Notes: a model not told the origin generated them from the letters alone. Shown: positions 17,684-26,403, numbered from the stretch's first letter. The stretch is DNA of 64,000 nucleotides from Planctomycetota bacterium (GCA_013152205.1 JAADGV010000019.1:28939-92938), one strand, 5' to 3'. Program-made: numbers and translations.

Positions 17684-18674
17684 CTTTTTGTGCTGCCGAT
17701 TGTAGATAGACCGGGTCGTGCGTGAGGTGAGCATAGGTTCTCGCCAGCATGTTGGTGTCAGAATGTCCCATCAGTACCGAGACGGTAATCGGATCAACAC
17801 CATTTTTGAGAGCGTTGGTCGCCCAAGTATGCCGCAAGGAGTAAAGGCTGTACCGAACACCAAGTTTGCGTTTGAGCGTAAAGAAACGACAACAGACTGC
17901 TTCGGTTGTCCATGGGCAACGGCGAGTATTTCTGAAGATTGGTCCTTTGGGGAATTTTTTCATCCAGCGTTCAGTGATTTTTTGGGCCTTCTCATTCAGA
18001 TAAATGATCCGATGCAACTTGCCTCCTTTCGCTTCCTTGGGAGGGAACACCCATCGGGCGTTTTCTAGCTCGACATGACGGGCTTCGACTCGCAAGGTTT
18101 CTTGAGGTCTGGCCCCAGTCTCCCAACTTACTTGAAGCAAGTCACGAAACGGAGAGTCGCTAGTGTTGGCAAGAATTTGTTGAAACTCCTCGGCAGAAAC
18201 CACTTGGTCACGTTTGCCTGCGGGTGGCTTCTCGAAGTATTGGAGCGGCGATTTTTCGATGTAACCCTGTTTGACGGCCCAGGACAACGCCCGCTGAACT
18301 GCACGGCAAGCATTGCGTTTGTTTCCTGGGGCCCAATTGGGGTGAGAGTCAATCCATCGCTGCAAGTGGTACGGCTTCAACTGGACCACTTTGAGTCCAC
18401 GAGGGATGAAATCCACAAACAGTTGGGACCGATCACGATACCACTCGTAGGTTCCCTGGCTGCGATAAATCTGACACCACTCAAGGAATGCATCAATCAG
18501 ATGGGCAACTGAGTCGCCAGCGATACGTTGCTCGGGCGGCATACACATCAACTGATGGTATTGCTCAAAGGCCGCAACCTCATCAGAACCAAGATTGAAT
18601 TGGCGGCCATCAAGCGTTACGTACCAGACACCGCGAGACTCGCGGAACCAAGGCTTACGATACTTTTTTGACAT
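17673..18674 (-). CDS. int: Tyrosine recombinase (site-specific integrase)
   Basis: A protein of 333 residues. The C-terminal catalytic domain shows 'WETGARPQETLRVEA' (Arg I), a Lys in 'PKEAKGGKLHRI', 'LYSLRHTWATNAL' (Arg II; the first His of HxxR is Tyr), 'LMGHSDTNMLARTYAHL' (His and the Tyr nucleophile). The N-terminal part has a core-binding SAM-like domain. It lies 162 bp from the 3' end of tRNA-Arg, the usual place for an integrase that uses that tRNA as attB. A hairpin with T-run lies between. Confidence 0.93.
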   Translation of the reverse strand: MSKKYRKPWFRESRGVWYVTLDGRQFNLGSDEVAAFEQYHQLMCMPPEQRIAGDSVAHLIDAFLEWCQIYRSQGTYEWYRDRSQLFVDFIPRGLKVVQLKPYHLQRWIDSHPNWAPGNKRNACRAVQRALSWAVKQGYIEKSPLQYFEKPPAGKRDQVVSAEEFQQILANTSDSPFRDLLQVSWETGARPQETLRVEARHVELENARWVFPPKEAKGGKLHRIIYLNEKAQKITERWMKKFPKGPIFRNTRRCPWTTEAVCCRFFTLKRKLGVRYSLYSLRHTWATNALKNGVDPITVSVLMGHSDTNMLARTYAHLTHDPVYLQSAAQKVNA

Positions 18675-18732
18675 TTTGGGAACCTTTCAGCATGGCGGAA
18701 CAATACACCAAGGCGAGCTGAAAGGTTCGCTG

Positions 18733-18768
18733 GGCCCTCAGTAGTTGGAGCTACTTGAGGGCCTTTTT
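18733..18768 (+). terminator. Rho-independent terminator near the integrase
   Basis: GGCCCTCAGTAG, loop TTGGAG, then CTACTTGAGGGCC and TTTTT. On the plus strand this is a strong terminator shape. It sits between the integrase start and the tRNA and would protect the tRNA from plus-strand antisense transcription. Confidence 0.6.
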
Positions 18769-18803
18769 CTTACTCTATTTTACCATTTCCGGTGACGGGA
18801 ACG

Positions 18804-18843
18804 GTGACAAAGCAAAATCGATCGACGTAAGTCAGTATCCCCG
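18804..18843. repeat. 40-bp direct repeat of the left island end
   Basis: Identical to 10346-10385. It runs from the tRNA acceptor 3' strand into downstream DNA. Together with the anticodon-arm identity this defines the left element as about 8.46 kb (10.4-18.87 kb). Confidence 0.8.
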
Positions 18844-18909
18844 ACAGGGTTCGAACCTGTAACCTTCGGCTTCGGAGGCCGACACTCTATCCAGTTGAGC
18901 TACGGGGAC
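18836..18909 (-). tRNA. tRNA-Arg(CCG), intact
   Basis: The cloverleaf is complete on the minus strand: acceptor GTCCCCG with CGGGGAT (last pair G-U), D-arm GCTCAACTGGATAGAGT, anticodon arm TCGGC-CTCCGAA-GCCGA with anticodon CCG, T-arm ACAGG-TTCGAAC-CCTGT. CCA is not encoded. Its 3' half is repeated in part at 10346-10420 and its 5' half exactly at 25384-25424, so it is the only complete copy of three related sites. Confidence 0.93.
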
Positions 18910-19269
18910 GGATACCGTTTGGTCCTGCAATGCTAGCGTATCCAGCGTTCTTTCGTAATGTCTAAGGAACTAGCTGTCGGCTTGGAGCCGACACTCAATC
19001 CATCAAATCGGCTTATAGCTCGGGTTCTAACGTTCAAAGTGAAGCAGTCAAAGTAGTTGCGGTGATCCGGTAAAGTGACTCCGAAACGGCAAGTCTGAAA
19101 CCACCCACGTTCGGAGGGAAGACCCAGGGCTTGAAATGTAAACCGTTTGCGCACACCCGGCGAAAGTTGCTGACGCTCATGAAGGAACAACAAAATGGAC
19201 TGTCATCATTGACCATATCAAGGCTAAGAAAATCACTGAGAACGTAAAATGAGAATTGAAAGAAGCCGC
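18910..19269. other. Intergenic region between tRNA-Arg and the patatin gene
   Basis: 360 bp without a convincing gene. GTCGGCTTGGAGCCGAC at 18974-18990 is a hairpin. Minus-strand ORFs at about 18933-19216 look like remnants or chance. Confidence 0.4.
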
Positions 19270-21852
19270 CTATGGTGTGATGCGAATCACCACCCCGATT
19301 ACGCTGGAAGGATCGTTGGGATCAAGCCTGACCTTCAAAGCAACGAACTTGTCGTTGTCGGTGACTATTCTGTCCAGATTACCTGGGACCAAGAACCCGG
19401 CAGTCTGAGGAACTAGCGCTACAATCTTAGCTTCGTTCGCGGACGACTTTGCAACGTCATCTGCTCCGCTGCTCAGCAAGATAGTTCCATCCTGGTCAGT
19501 AATGAAAACATTGTCCACACTTTCCGTAGCAGGCAGTAACAGGTCACCGAGAGCCGACTCCAAATTCAACTCCAGAACCACGAAACCAAATAACTCACCA
19601 GTGTCGTCATCATGGATTGCCGCTGCAGCAATTAGTTGCTTGTTGGAGGATCGCTGTTCCAGCGACCCGTCACGTATCACTTCGGTGCAAAATACCTTGA
19701 TTTCGCCGGGCCGCAATCGTTTAGCATCTTTAAGTTTGTCGTTGTCGAGAGTAACAACATTCAGACGCTCTTGCGGCACCATGTGAACTAAGGGACTCTC
19801 CTTCTCATAGCGTTCCACTCGAACAATCTCCTGACCGCCATATTCTTCCAACGCAAAATAGGCGCCCGACTGGCAGGACGGGTTTGCGTGCAGTAAGCCT
19901 TCGAAGATTGATTCGAGTCGTTCGCTCCAAACCTCCTCGCTTTCGCTCTCTGCCACTACGTTCTCCTCAGCGACTTTCTTTCGTGCATCAATGATTTCTT
20001 GAATTGGAGGCAGTGTTGACATAAAAGCAGCATCTGCTCTGAGTGAACGCACAGCGGATGTAATCTGCACTTCGATTTGCTTAGCTTGTGACATAGCTGT
20101 TGACACCGTCTCATTGCGTTGTGCGGTGTGTTGAGCAGTCAAATAGAGATACGGTCCCCCAAACAATAACAGGATGATCAGTGGAATCCAAACGTAGGTT
20201 GGCCAATCATTGAGGCTGAACATGGAACTCCAAATTCGCCTCTTCGACGACTTCTGCAGCTTGCGGGCTGCTGCAATTGGCTCCGATATTATTCCCAAGA
20301 GAGAGTGGGATGACTCGTGAGAGTCGTTGATGAGATCCCACTGTGATCCACTAGGAAGGTCATTTCCAAAGCACTCGGGATTCGAACGACACGTTCGTCG
20401 CGCTACGCAGTAGCCGTGCTGTGCCAACGAACGAATCTCTAGGTCGTCAAAGTAATCCAGATCAGTCCGAATACGGCTCACCTGTCGCTGAATCCCCATT
20501 GGCAAAGCGGATCGATCTTCGGAGGGTGACACCGTGTCATTGATGCTTGCGAAGAGACATCCTGGCAAATTCTCAAAAGTTTCCTTTTCGAGTTGCCACA
20601 CACGATCCATCAGAATCTCAGACGACCGAATTGCCGTCTGAATTAGGCCACTGCCTTGCCCCCCTGGAACCAACGACATTTTCTTGCCAGCGTCGCTGAC
20701 TAGGATCACTCTGGGCTTGGCGCCCTCATCACAGAAACATGGTTGGCCAGTCGCCTGCTCTAAAGCCGAATCTACTAGTTGCCGGTTCAGAGTAAGGTGG
20801 TCACCCCATTCTGGAATACGGTCGGCTGAACGTGCAAGATGCAAGAGAGATTGGGCAGCTGGATCCTTTAGGCGAATCTCTTGAAAGCTTGGGTCCAAAT
20901 AGAGTCGCTGATTCTCGATCAGGCTCCACAGGCTCTTGGCAAGTTGCTTCTTGCCTTCAGTAAGTTCGGTTTCGCCAATCGAATCTGACTGACCGTGGTT
21001 GGGTAAGGCGGGTGTTATCAACGATGCTATTCGATGAACAGGCGATTCTCCTTCGGACGAAGCTGCTTTACGGATGACAGCTGCGATTGCTTCGATGTCA
21101 ATAAAATCCTCTACCCTAATCGCCTTGTCCTTTTGCATCCATGACTGCTCGATCCACCGAAACATGCGGATCCCAAGATTGTCGAAAATAGCCCCGTCGG
21201 TGAAAGAATGCGGCGGGAACTCGCCTTCGGTAGCTCCAACGTCCCACGCAGTCAGCTCCAGTGGTGGAAAGAACCCCGGAAAGGCAGATGAGGCAGCCAC
21301 AGCCATCGAAACTGTAGCCAGGTCAGCTTGCACTAGCTTGAACCCTTGCTGGTCGTTTGAAGAGCGAGTCTGAAGAATGATTCCACGTCGCGTAAAGCTG
21401 CAAAGTGATCCTTCTCCCACATTCGTTGCCAAAATGTGCAACTGAGGATGTTCCGGAAGTTCGCTCAAGCACCTATCACCAAACAGGTACTTCTCATAAT
21501 GCGTTTCCAATAACCCAGGTCGTGTTAGCCGTCGATTGGAACCAGCGCGGATCACGCGTCGCGTCCCATTTAAGAGCGCTGCCAGTGGGTATCGACGAAC
21601 AATGCGGTTTCGGACATCAAGTTGAATGAATCGTGTTAACTCATTGGCTGCGTCATCAAATTCCTTTTCGCTCCCACAATATCGATCCCAGTTCAATGCG
21701 AGATGAGCACCCAAAACACTTCCACCCGACACGGAAGTAATGTGACTCACTTGGTCAAGCAGACCAGCGTCCCTCAAGAATCGGACCACGCCCAAGTGAT
21801 ACACCGTGGCGCGAAACCCACCACCTGACAAAGCTAACCCAATTTCCTGCAT
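19270..21852 (-). CDS. Patatin-like phospholipase fused to a membrane-anchored dCache-like sensor
   Basis: A protein of 860 residues. Residues 1-about 500 form a patatin domain: 'ALSGGGFRATVYHLG' (oxyanion Gly motif, 7-21), 'TSVSGGSVLGAHLAL' with nucleophile Ser42 (first Gly of GxSxG is Ser), and 'SFTDGAIFDNLG' with catalytic Asp about 218. One membrane helix follows (about 549-572, WIPLIILLLFGGPYLYL). Residues 580-860 resemble the extracytoplasmic double-Cache sensor of planctomycete kinases: 'SLRADAAFMSTLPPIQEII', 'LLHANPSCQSGAYFAL', 'GQEIVRVERYEKES', 'LFGFVVLELNLESALGDLL'. Predicted: lipase in the cytosol controlled by an external ligand. The fusion is unusual. It lies in the right element of the island. 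Confidence 0.8.
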   Translation of the reverse strand: MQEIGLALSGGGFRATVYHLGVVRFLRDAGLLDQVSHITSVSGGSVLGAHLALNWDRYCGSEKEFDDAANELTRFIQLDVRNRIVRRYPLAALLNGTRRVIRAGSNRRLTRPGLLETHYEKYLFGDRCLSELPEHPQLHILATNVGEGSLCSFTRRGIILQTRSSNDQQGFKLVQADLATVSMAVAASSAFPGFFPPLELTAWDVGATEGEFPPHSFTDGAIFDNLGIRMFRWIEQSWMQKDKAIRVEDFIDIEAIAAVIRKAASSEGESPVHRIASLITPALPNHGQSDSIGETELTEGKKQLAKSLWSLIENQRLYLDPSFQEIRLKDPAAQSLLHLARSADRIPEWGDHLTLNRQLVDSALEQATGQPCFCDEGAKPRVILVSDAGKKMSLVPGGQGSGLIQTAIRSSEILMDRVWQLEKETFENLPGCLFASINDTVSPSEDRSALPMGIQRQVSRIRTDLDYFDDLEIRSLAQHGYCVARRTCRSNPECFGNDLPSGSQWDLINDSHESSHSLLGIISEPIAAARKLQKSSKRRIWSSMFSLNDWPTYVWIPLIILLLFGGPYLYLTAQHTAQRNETVSTAMSQAKQIEVQITSAVRSLRADAAFMSTLPPIQEIIDARKKVAEENVVAESESEEVWSERLESIFEGLLHANPSCQSGAYFALEEYGGQEIVRVERYEKESPLVHMVPQERLNVVTLDNDKLKDAKRLRPGEIKVFCTEVIRDGSLEQRSSNKQLIAAAAIHDDDTGELFGFVVLELNLESALGDLLLPATESVDNVFITDQDGTILLSSGADDVAKSSANEAKIVALVPQTAGFLVPGNLDRIVTDNDKFVALKVRLDPNDPSSVIGVVIRITP

Positions 21853-22149
21853 AATTTTCCAATATTGCTCTTAGGGCTGGGCCGATATCCTGCTGTTTGA
21901 CGCAAGGCAGTCTAGCTGAATCGCCCAGCACACCTTGCATTTTGTCGTGCAAACGACCTCTCAGCACGCGCACCTTATTCTATGATAATAAGAAGGTTGG
22001 AGAGAATTGGAATAAATACTCAGGATCGATCTAGTATTCCACTAGAACAGTACTTGAGTGCCTAGATTATGGACAGGCACGTCGCTACACTGAAAGTGAA
22101 ATCGTGATTTCACCCGGTTCTTGGCAAGCAAGATTTGCGTGGATAAACA

Positions 22150-22806
22150 ATGAACAACTTGAAACTTACCGGCATACTTGGATTGATCGGAGCTATCCTA
22201 TGTGGCACCGGTGAGTTCCTTCTGCACTTTGATCCCCAGGCTCGTTTCTCAGGCTACGACTTCATGGCCGACATTTCTGATGCTCGGCTTACGACAGGAC
22301 ACTTTTTTGCCGTCGTTGGTGTGTCGCTTTACTTCGTCGGAATGTGGCACATCGCTCAAATGCTCAAACCGGCCGGCGAAAAACTCTCACGCATCCTCTT
22401 TCTAATCGGTTGCTTCGGATTCCTCTACGGCGCGATGTGGATGAGTTCGCGATCCAGTATTGGGTCACTGGCGCATTATCCCGAGCTGATCGCCGACACT
22501 AATCTGGTTGAACTTTACGAGCTTCGTTGCGAAACGCTGCTGCAAGTGATTCGAGTTACAACGTTGGTGATTTCAGGAATCTATGTCTATATGGTGCTAA
22601 CCGGCAAAAGCCGCTACCCGAAGTGGATGGCTGCAACCAGCCCCATTGTCTTATTACTTCTCAACTTTGTGATTTACCTGATCGCACCCGGCGTTGGTAA
22701 GTTCGTGATGCCAATCGCTTTGAACGTTGGCTTCACATCCTTTTTTCTATTGTCGCTATTTTTTGGGGACCACGGCGAAGCAACGGAGACGGCGATATCT
22801 AATTAG
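22150..22806 (+). CDS. Six-helix membrane protein (DUF6796-like)
   Basis: A protein of 218 residues with about six hydrophobic segments: residues 5-23, 50-70, 85-102, 130-150, 163-180 and 188-206. The segment 'GTGEFLLHFDPQARFSGY' after the first helix, followed by a helix with 'TTGHFFAVVGVSLYFVGMWH', resembles the DUF6796 family of unknown function. It is followed after 64 bp by the FG-GAP gene and then by a second small membrane protein, so the three probably form one operon and act together at the membrane. Confidence 0.6.
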   Translation: MNNLKLTGILGLIGAILCGTGEFLLHFDPQARFSGYDFMADISDARLTTGHFFAVVGVSLYFVGMWHIAQMLKPAGEKLSRILFLIGCFGFLYGAMWMSSRSSIGSLAHYPELIADTNLVELYELRCETLLQVIRVTTLVISGIYVYMVLTGKSRYPKWMAATSPIVLLLLNFVIYLIAPGVGKFVMPIALNVGFTSFFLLSLFFGDHGEATETAISN

Positions 22807-22870
22807 CCTTGAACACACTGTACAGAATCTTGTCATTTCCCAGCACGAACAAGAAACGAGAGATCTAACC

Positions 22871-24562
22871 ATGAGTGAAACCCAGGCCGTCTCCGATTCA
22901 AAACCCGTCAAAAAACGAACCCTTCTCACTTACGTTAAGTACGCCGGCGGATTGCTATTGCTGCTGGTGCTCGGCTTGGTGTTGGTTGTTGTTGTCCGAT
23001 TTCGTAAGGACGCCAACATTCCTTACACTGTGTCGACCGAAGGCATTACTATCCCCAAGTTCGACGAAATCGAGATCGACTTCGCCCACGAATACTTCAA
23101 AGCAACGTCGATCCAGGTAGCGGCTGGTGCGATCGTAGACGTCGACAATAAGGGAGCCGAAGAATTGTTCCTCGGTGGCGGACATGGCCAGGCTGATAAG
23201 CTATTCCGATACGTCGATGGCTCGTTCAAGGACATCACCTCCGAAACAGGCTATACGAAAGAAGGCAACGAAGCCACGATGAGTGCCGTGTCCTTGGACG
23301 TCGATGACGACGGCGATAGCGATTTGATCGTGACACGGGCCCGCAGCATCTGGCTCTACAAGAACGAAGGTGGCAAGTTCACTGGACAGAACTTGAACAT
23401 CCCTTTGGACGATGGCACTACACCCTTATCCGTTGCCGTAGCAGATCTGAATCGCGATGGCCGTTTCGACATGTACGTCTGTGGATACATCCGAAAGGAG
23501 TTGATCGAAGGTTACAACATCTTCAATAAGGAAGGCTATGGAGGGATCAGCGTGTTGCTCATTAATAACGGCGACGATACCTTCACAGATCAGACAAAAG
23601 AGTCCGGCCTTTACTATAAGCACAACACCTTCCAGGCCGTCTTCTCGGACGCTGATAACGATGGACTAGAAGATCTCATCGTGGCACACGATACCGGACA
23701 AGTGCGAACCTGGAAGAATTTGAAGTTCGAAAACATACCCAACCCCAACTCGGACGTTTATAGCTATCCGATGGGAATCGCCGTCACGGACTACGACAAC
23801 GATGGCCTCATCGACTATTTCTTCTCCAACACCGGGACGACGGCGCCGCCATTCTTGGCGAGAGGCGATCTGCGTGACGATCAGACGTACGATCCCAAGT
23901 GGTTGATGTTCCACAATGACGGTGATTTCCAGTTCACCGACACAGCGGACAAGACAAAGCTAGCCGACTATGAGTTCTCTTGGGGAGCTGTTTTTGATGA
24001 TTTCAACTTGGACGGGAGACCTGACTTGGTCGTATCGGAGAACTACGTCGATTTGCCACCGCACAAGTTCGGATTCCTGCGATTGCCTTGCCGCTTCTTA
24101 GTACAAAATGCCAATGGTGAATTCGCAGCGGTCGGTGCGGAAGCAGGGGTTGTTAACCGGCGCTACGGCATCTCGCCGCTAACCGCCGACTTCAATCTCG
24201 ACGGTGCTCCCGACATTGTGCATGTGAATATGGCCGGCAAATCCAAAGCGTTTATCAGTAAGAACGAGACGACAGACTATGTCAAAGTCAAGCTGCCTAA
24301 CACGGTCAAGTCGGTCGGTGCAATCGTCAAAGCCACATTGTCCGATGGTCGTACGCTGTATCGCCCGTTTGTCAAAGGTGAGGGACTCTGCTCAGACTCA
24401 ACGCCGATCATCACGATCGGAACCGGTGGTGCCGAGGTAACGAACGTCGAAATCAAGTACCTCACCGGCGAAACCGTCACCGGCGAAGTCACCGGCCCGG
24501 GTTGCACAATCACGATTGATCCGAAGCAAAGCGACTCAGGTGCAGAGGAGACTGAGCAATGA
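22871..24562 (+). CDS. Membrane-anchored FG-GAP/VCBS repeat protein
   Basis: A protein of 563 residues. I place the start at the ATG 22871 (MSETQAVSDSK), since the longer ORF from 22727 overlaps the preceding gene. An N-terminal anchor (about residues 22-41, LLLLLVLGLVLVVVV) is followed by a beta-propeller-like series of FG-GAP repeats with calcium-binding loops: DVDDDGDSDL, DLNRDGRFDM, DADNDGLEDL, DYDNDGLIDY, DFNLDGRPDL, DFNLDGAPDI. The end resembles the ASPIC/UnbV domain. Such proteins bind surface ligands or carbohydrates. It overlaps the next gene by 4 bp (ATGA). Confidence 0.75.
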   Translation: MSETQAVSDSKPVKKRTLLTYVKYAGGLLLLLVLGLVLVVVVRFRKDANIPYTVSTEGITIPKFDEIEIDFAHEYFKATSIQVAAGAIVDVDNKGAEELFLGGGHGQADKLFRYVDGSFKDITSETGYTKEGNEATMSAVSLDVDDDGDSDLIVTRARSIWLYKNEGGKFTGQNLNIPLDDGTTPLSVAVADLNRDGRFDMYVCGYIRKELIEGYNIFNKEGYGGISVLLINNGDDTFTDQTKESGLYYKHNTFQAVFSDADNDGLEDLIVAHDTGQVRTWKNLKFENIPNPNSDVYSYPMGIAVTDYDNDGLIDYFFSNTGTTAPPFLARGDLRDDQTYDPKWLMFHNDGDFQFTDTADKTKLADYEFSWGAVFDDFNLDGRPDLVVSENYVDLPPHKFGFLRLPCRFLVQNANGEFAAVGAEAGVVNRRYGISPLTADFNLDGAPDIVHVNMAGKSKAFISKNETTDYVKVKLPNTVKSVGAIVKATLSDGRTLYRPFVKGEGLCSDSTPIITIGTGGAEVTNVEIKYLTGETVTGEVTGPGCTITIDPKQSDSGAEETEQ

Positions 24563-24948
24563 TTCGTCTAACACTGATTGGTCTGGTGGTGTTTGGGCTT
24601 TGGAGCGGAGGCCGTTTGTCCTACAGCCATTTTCAAACTGGAGAAGCCTGTCCCATCCTGGGTGTTGTGCCTGCCTGTTACATCGCCTTCATTGGTTACC
24701 TGATGATGGCTTTGGCTCTGGCGGTAACGACGGCTAAGCCGGAGCTGAATCTCTCATGGATGTTCTGGTTGGGCCTGTTGGCCGCAGGAGGGTTGGCATT
24801 GCTCGGTTCGGGACTTGAATTGGCGAAAGGCAACGTCTGTCCGAAAGCTTTTGGCTGGCTGCCCATGTGCTACGTGTCGCTGGCATTTAGTGTCTTGATC
24901 GGCATCCTCTTTGCAGCGATAACTCGTAACGTCACACCGGCTGAATGA
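24559..24948 (+). CDS. Small membrane protein with duplicated CP...CY motif
   Basis: A protein of 129 residues with four hydrophobic segments. Two similar blocks occur: 'ACPILGVVPACYIAFIGYL' (about 30-48) and 'VCPKAFGWLPMCYVSLAF' (about 94-111), each with Cys-Pro, then Pro-x-Cys-Tyr, then a hydrophobic helix. This suggests an internal duplication and paired periplasm-facing cysteines; a redox role is possible but not shown. The start ATG overlaps the FG-GAP gene's TGA, so it is translationally coupled. I do not recognise a named family. Confidence 0.6.
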   Translation: MIRLTLIGLVVFGLWSGGRLSYSHFQTGEACPILGVVPACYIAFIGYLMMALALAVTTAKPELNLSWMFWLGLLAAGGLALLGSGLELAKGNVCPKAFGWLPMCYVSLAFSVLIGILFAAITRNVTPAE

Positions 24949-25383
24949 TGTAGGTGTACCCTGTACGGCTGACATAGACGCAATCTAGCTCAATTGAATG
25001 CGTGGCATGCCGTTCAACGACCGTTTTCCGAGTGAGCCGGTCGCCGTAACTTCTGTCACTGCTTGACGTTGAAATTTACAGGGCGCACTGCACAACTGCC
25101 CGTCCTGATCTGTACCAGCCATCACGGATGCACTTCGTATTGGTCACCGTCAGTCAGCGTACGTCGACGGCAGTACCTAAAGAGGTTTTTTCGTCAGTTG
25201 CAGCCAACCGATTTCCGAGTCTGGCAAGCGTCAACTATTTATGTGACAAAGTGTCCAGGCGAGAAAAACTCGTACTACATTTTGGGTCGAACTGGGACGA
25301 CATAGGTTGAGCTATCGACCCAACCCCAAATGAAAGAAGTCGTTACTTGTAATTTTGCAAGGCGCTCAGGTAGTCGGAAAGAA
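24949..25383. other. Right island end, non-coding
   Basis: About 435 bp without a convincing gene. Short ORFs (25063-25310) show no family resemblance. No integrase remnant is recognisable. Confidence 0.4.
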
Positions 25384-25424
25384 GCTTCGGAGGCCGACAC
25401 TCTATCCAGTTGAGCTACGGGGAC
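25384..25424 (-). pseudogene. Island right end: 5' half of tRNA-Arg
   Basis: 41 bp identical to 18869-18909, that is acceptor 5' strand, D-arm and anticodon 5' half with loop. The T-arm and 3' acceptor strand are missing: the minus strand continues into unrelated sequence after the anticodon loop. Adjacent DNA to the right holds the HIT and Trm112-like genes. This looks like the displaced native 5' half. Confidence 0.8.
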
Positions 25425-25473
25425 ATGCGTTTTTTGAACGGCGAACGATGAACTGCCTTCTCTTTGTCGTCGA

Positions 25474-25815
25474 CTACCCAGGGGGCCAAGCCATCGCGCG
25501 GCCGCCCAGCAAATGAAAATGCAGATGGTCAACCGTTTGTCCGCCGTCCTTGCCACAGTTGACGACTACCCGATAACCGGCATCTAAATTCAACTCGTTC
25601 GCCAACTTCCGAATGGTTATCCAGAGATGCCCCAATAGCTCGGCATCTTCGTCAGCGATCTGGTCGATCGATTCGATCGGCTTTTTGGGAATGAGAAGGA
25701 CGTGGGTTGGTGCTTGCGGGGTTACGTCGCGAAATGCCAGGCATAGGTCGTCTTCGTAGACGATGTCTGCGGGGATTTCGCGATCGATTATTTTTTGGAA
25801 AACTGTCTCAGCCAT
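25474..25815 (-). CDS. HIT-family (histidine triad) nucleotide-binding protein
   Basis: A protein of 113 residues, the normal size of a HINT/HIT protein. It begins '[20 protein letters not shown]', has the strand '[13 protein letters not shown]' and the triad '[14 protein letters not shown]' (HxHxH, about residues 95-108). HIT proteins hydrolyse nucleotide phosphoramidates and related substrates. It is a native chromosomal gene directly beside the right island border; the next gene in the same direction is 6 bp upstream. Confidence 0.92.
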   Translation of the reverse strand: MAETVFQKIIDREIPADIVYEDDLCLAFRDVTPQAPTHVLLIPKKPIESIDQIADEDAELLGHLWITIRKLANELNLDAGYRVVVNCGKDGGQTVDHLHFHLLGGRAMAWPPG

Positions 25816-25821
25816 GGCTAT

Positions 25822-26085
25822 TCATTGGTTTTGTAGTTGTGCCAAATCAATTGCTTCGTCAGGCAACATCACAGGAATCTGATCAAAAATCGGATACATC
25901 AGGTCGCCTGCATCGCGTATCAGGCCTCCGCAAATATGCTTGGTGATTTCGTGTCCTCCGACGGCAACCAGATGTTTGTCGTCGATCGCACGATTTATCT
26001 GCGTCACCAGTTGATCATCTGCCTGCGATAATTTGGATTTATCCTGAGGGCAACGCAAAATTTCTAACAACTGCTTATCAATCAC
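25822..26085 (-). CDS. Trm112-like small protein (UPF0434-type)
   Basis: A protein of 87 residues beginning 'MIDKQLLEILRCPQDKSKL', with 'GGLIRDAGDLMYPIFDQIPV' near the C-terminus: the Trm112/YcaR fold. Only the first Cys of the zinc site is obvious (RCPQD), a common condition in this bacterial family. It precedes the HIT gene with a 6-bp gap, so the two are likely co-transcribed. Confidence 0.8.
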   Translation of the reverse strand: MIDKQLLEILRCPQDKSKLSQADDQLVTQINRAIDDKHLVAVGGHEITKHICGGLIRDAGDLMYPIFDQIPVMLPDEAIDLAQLQNQ

Positions 26086-26403
26086 GTTCTAAGTCGCAAG
26101 GGCTCGAATAACTTGGCCTCTAGCCGAAAGAATCTTGCTAGCGGCGTATGGTGGATTGGAAAGCAAACATTGTAAACTGCGACCGCAATCCCTGCTAGCA
26201 GCCCCCCTTTCGGGCTGAAACTACAGCACGCAGTCTACCTACCTTGACGTTTTCGCGGAAAGTAATGGCTGCCTCGGCTGATGAACCGCAAGGGACGATG
26301 CCGATACCCTAACAAGAGTTGTGTTCGACTGCCGGAGGCGAAGAATGGATTCTTCTAGGCTATCCGGCGGTACTTTTTTCAGATTTTTTCGCCGAGGTGA
26401 ATC
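26086..26403. other. Intergenic region
   Basis: 318 bp between divergent genes. CAGCCCCCCTTTCGGGCTG at 26198-26216 can form a hairpin. I see no gene in it. Confidence 0.4.

Noticed and set aside
18933..19216. Minus-strand ORFs between tRNA-Arg and the patatin gene
   Set aside because: Two frames overlap, neither has a ribosome-binding site or a recognisable domain; left as possible remnant only.
22118..22141. TTGGCAAGCAAGATTTGC as a second sigma-54 promoter before the DUF6796-like gene
   Set aside because: The spacing between the GG and GC elements is too long and the -24 box lacks CACG.
25063..25310. Short ORFs at the right end of the island as integrase remnant
   Set aside because: No catalytic segment of a recombinase can be seen; composition is not convincing.
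25384..25424. A second functional tRNA-Arg gene
   Set aside because: Only the 5' half is present; no T-arm or 3' acceptor strand follows on the minus strand.
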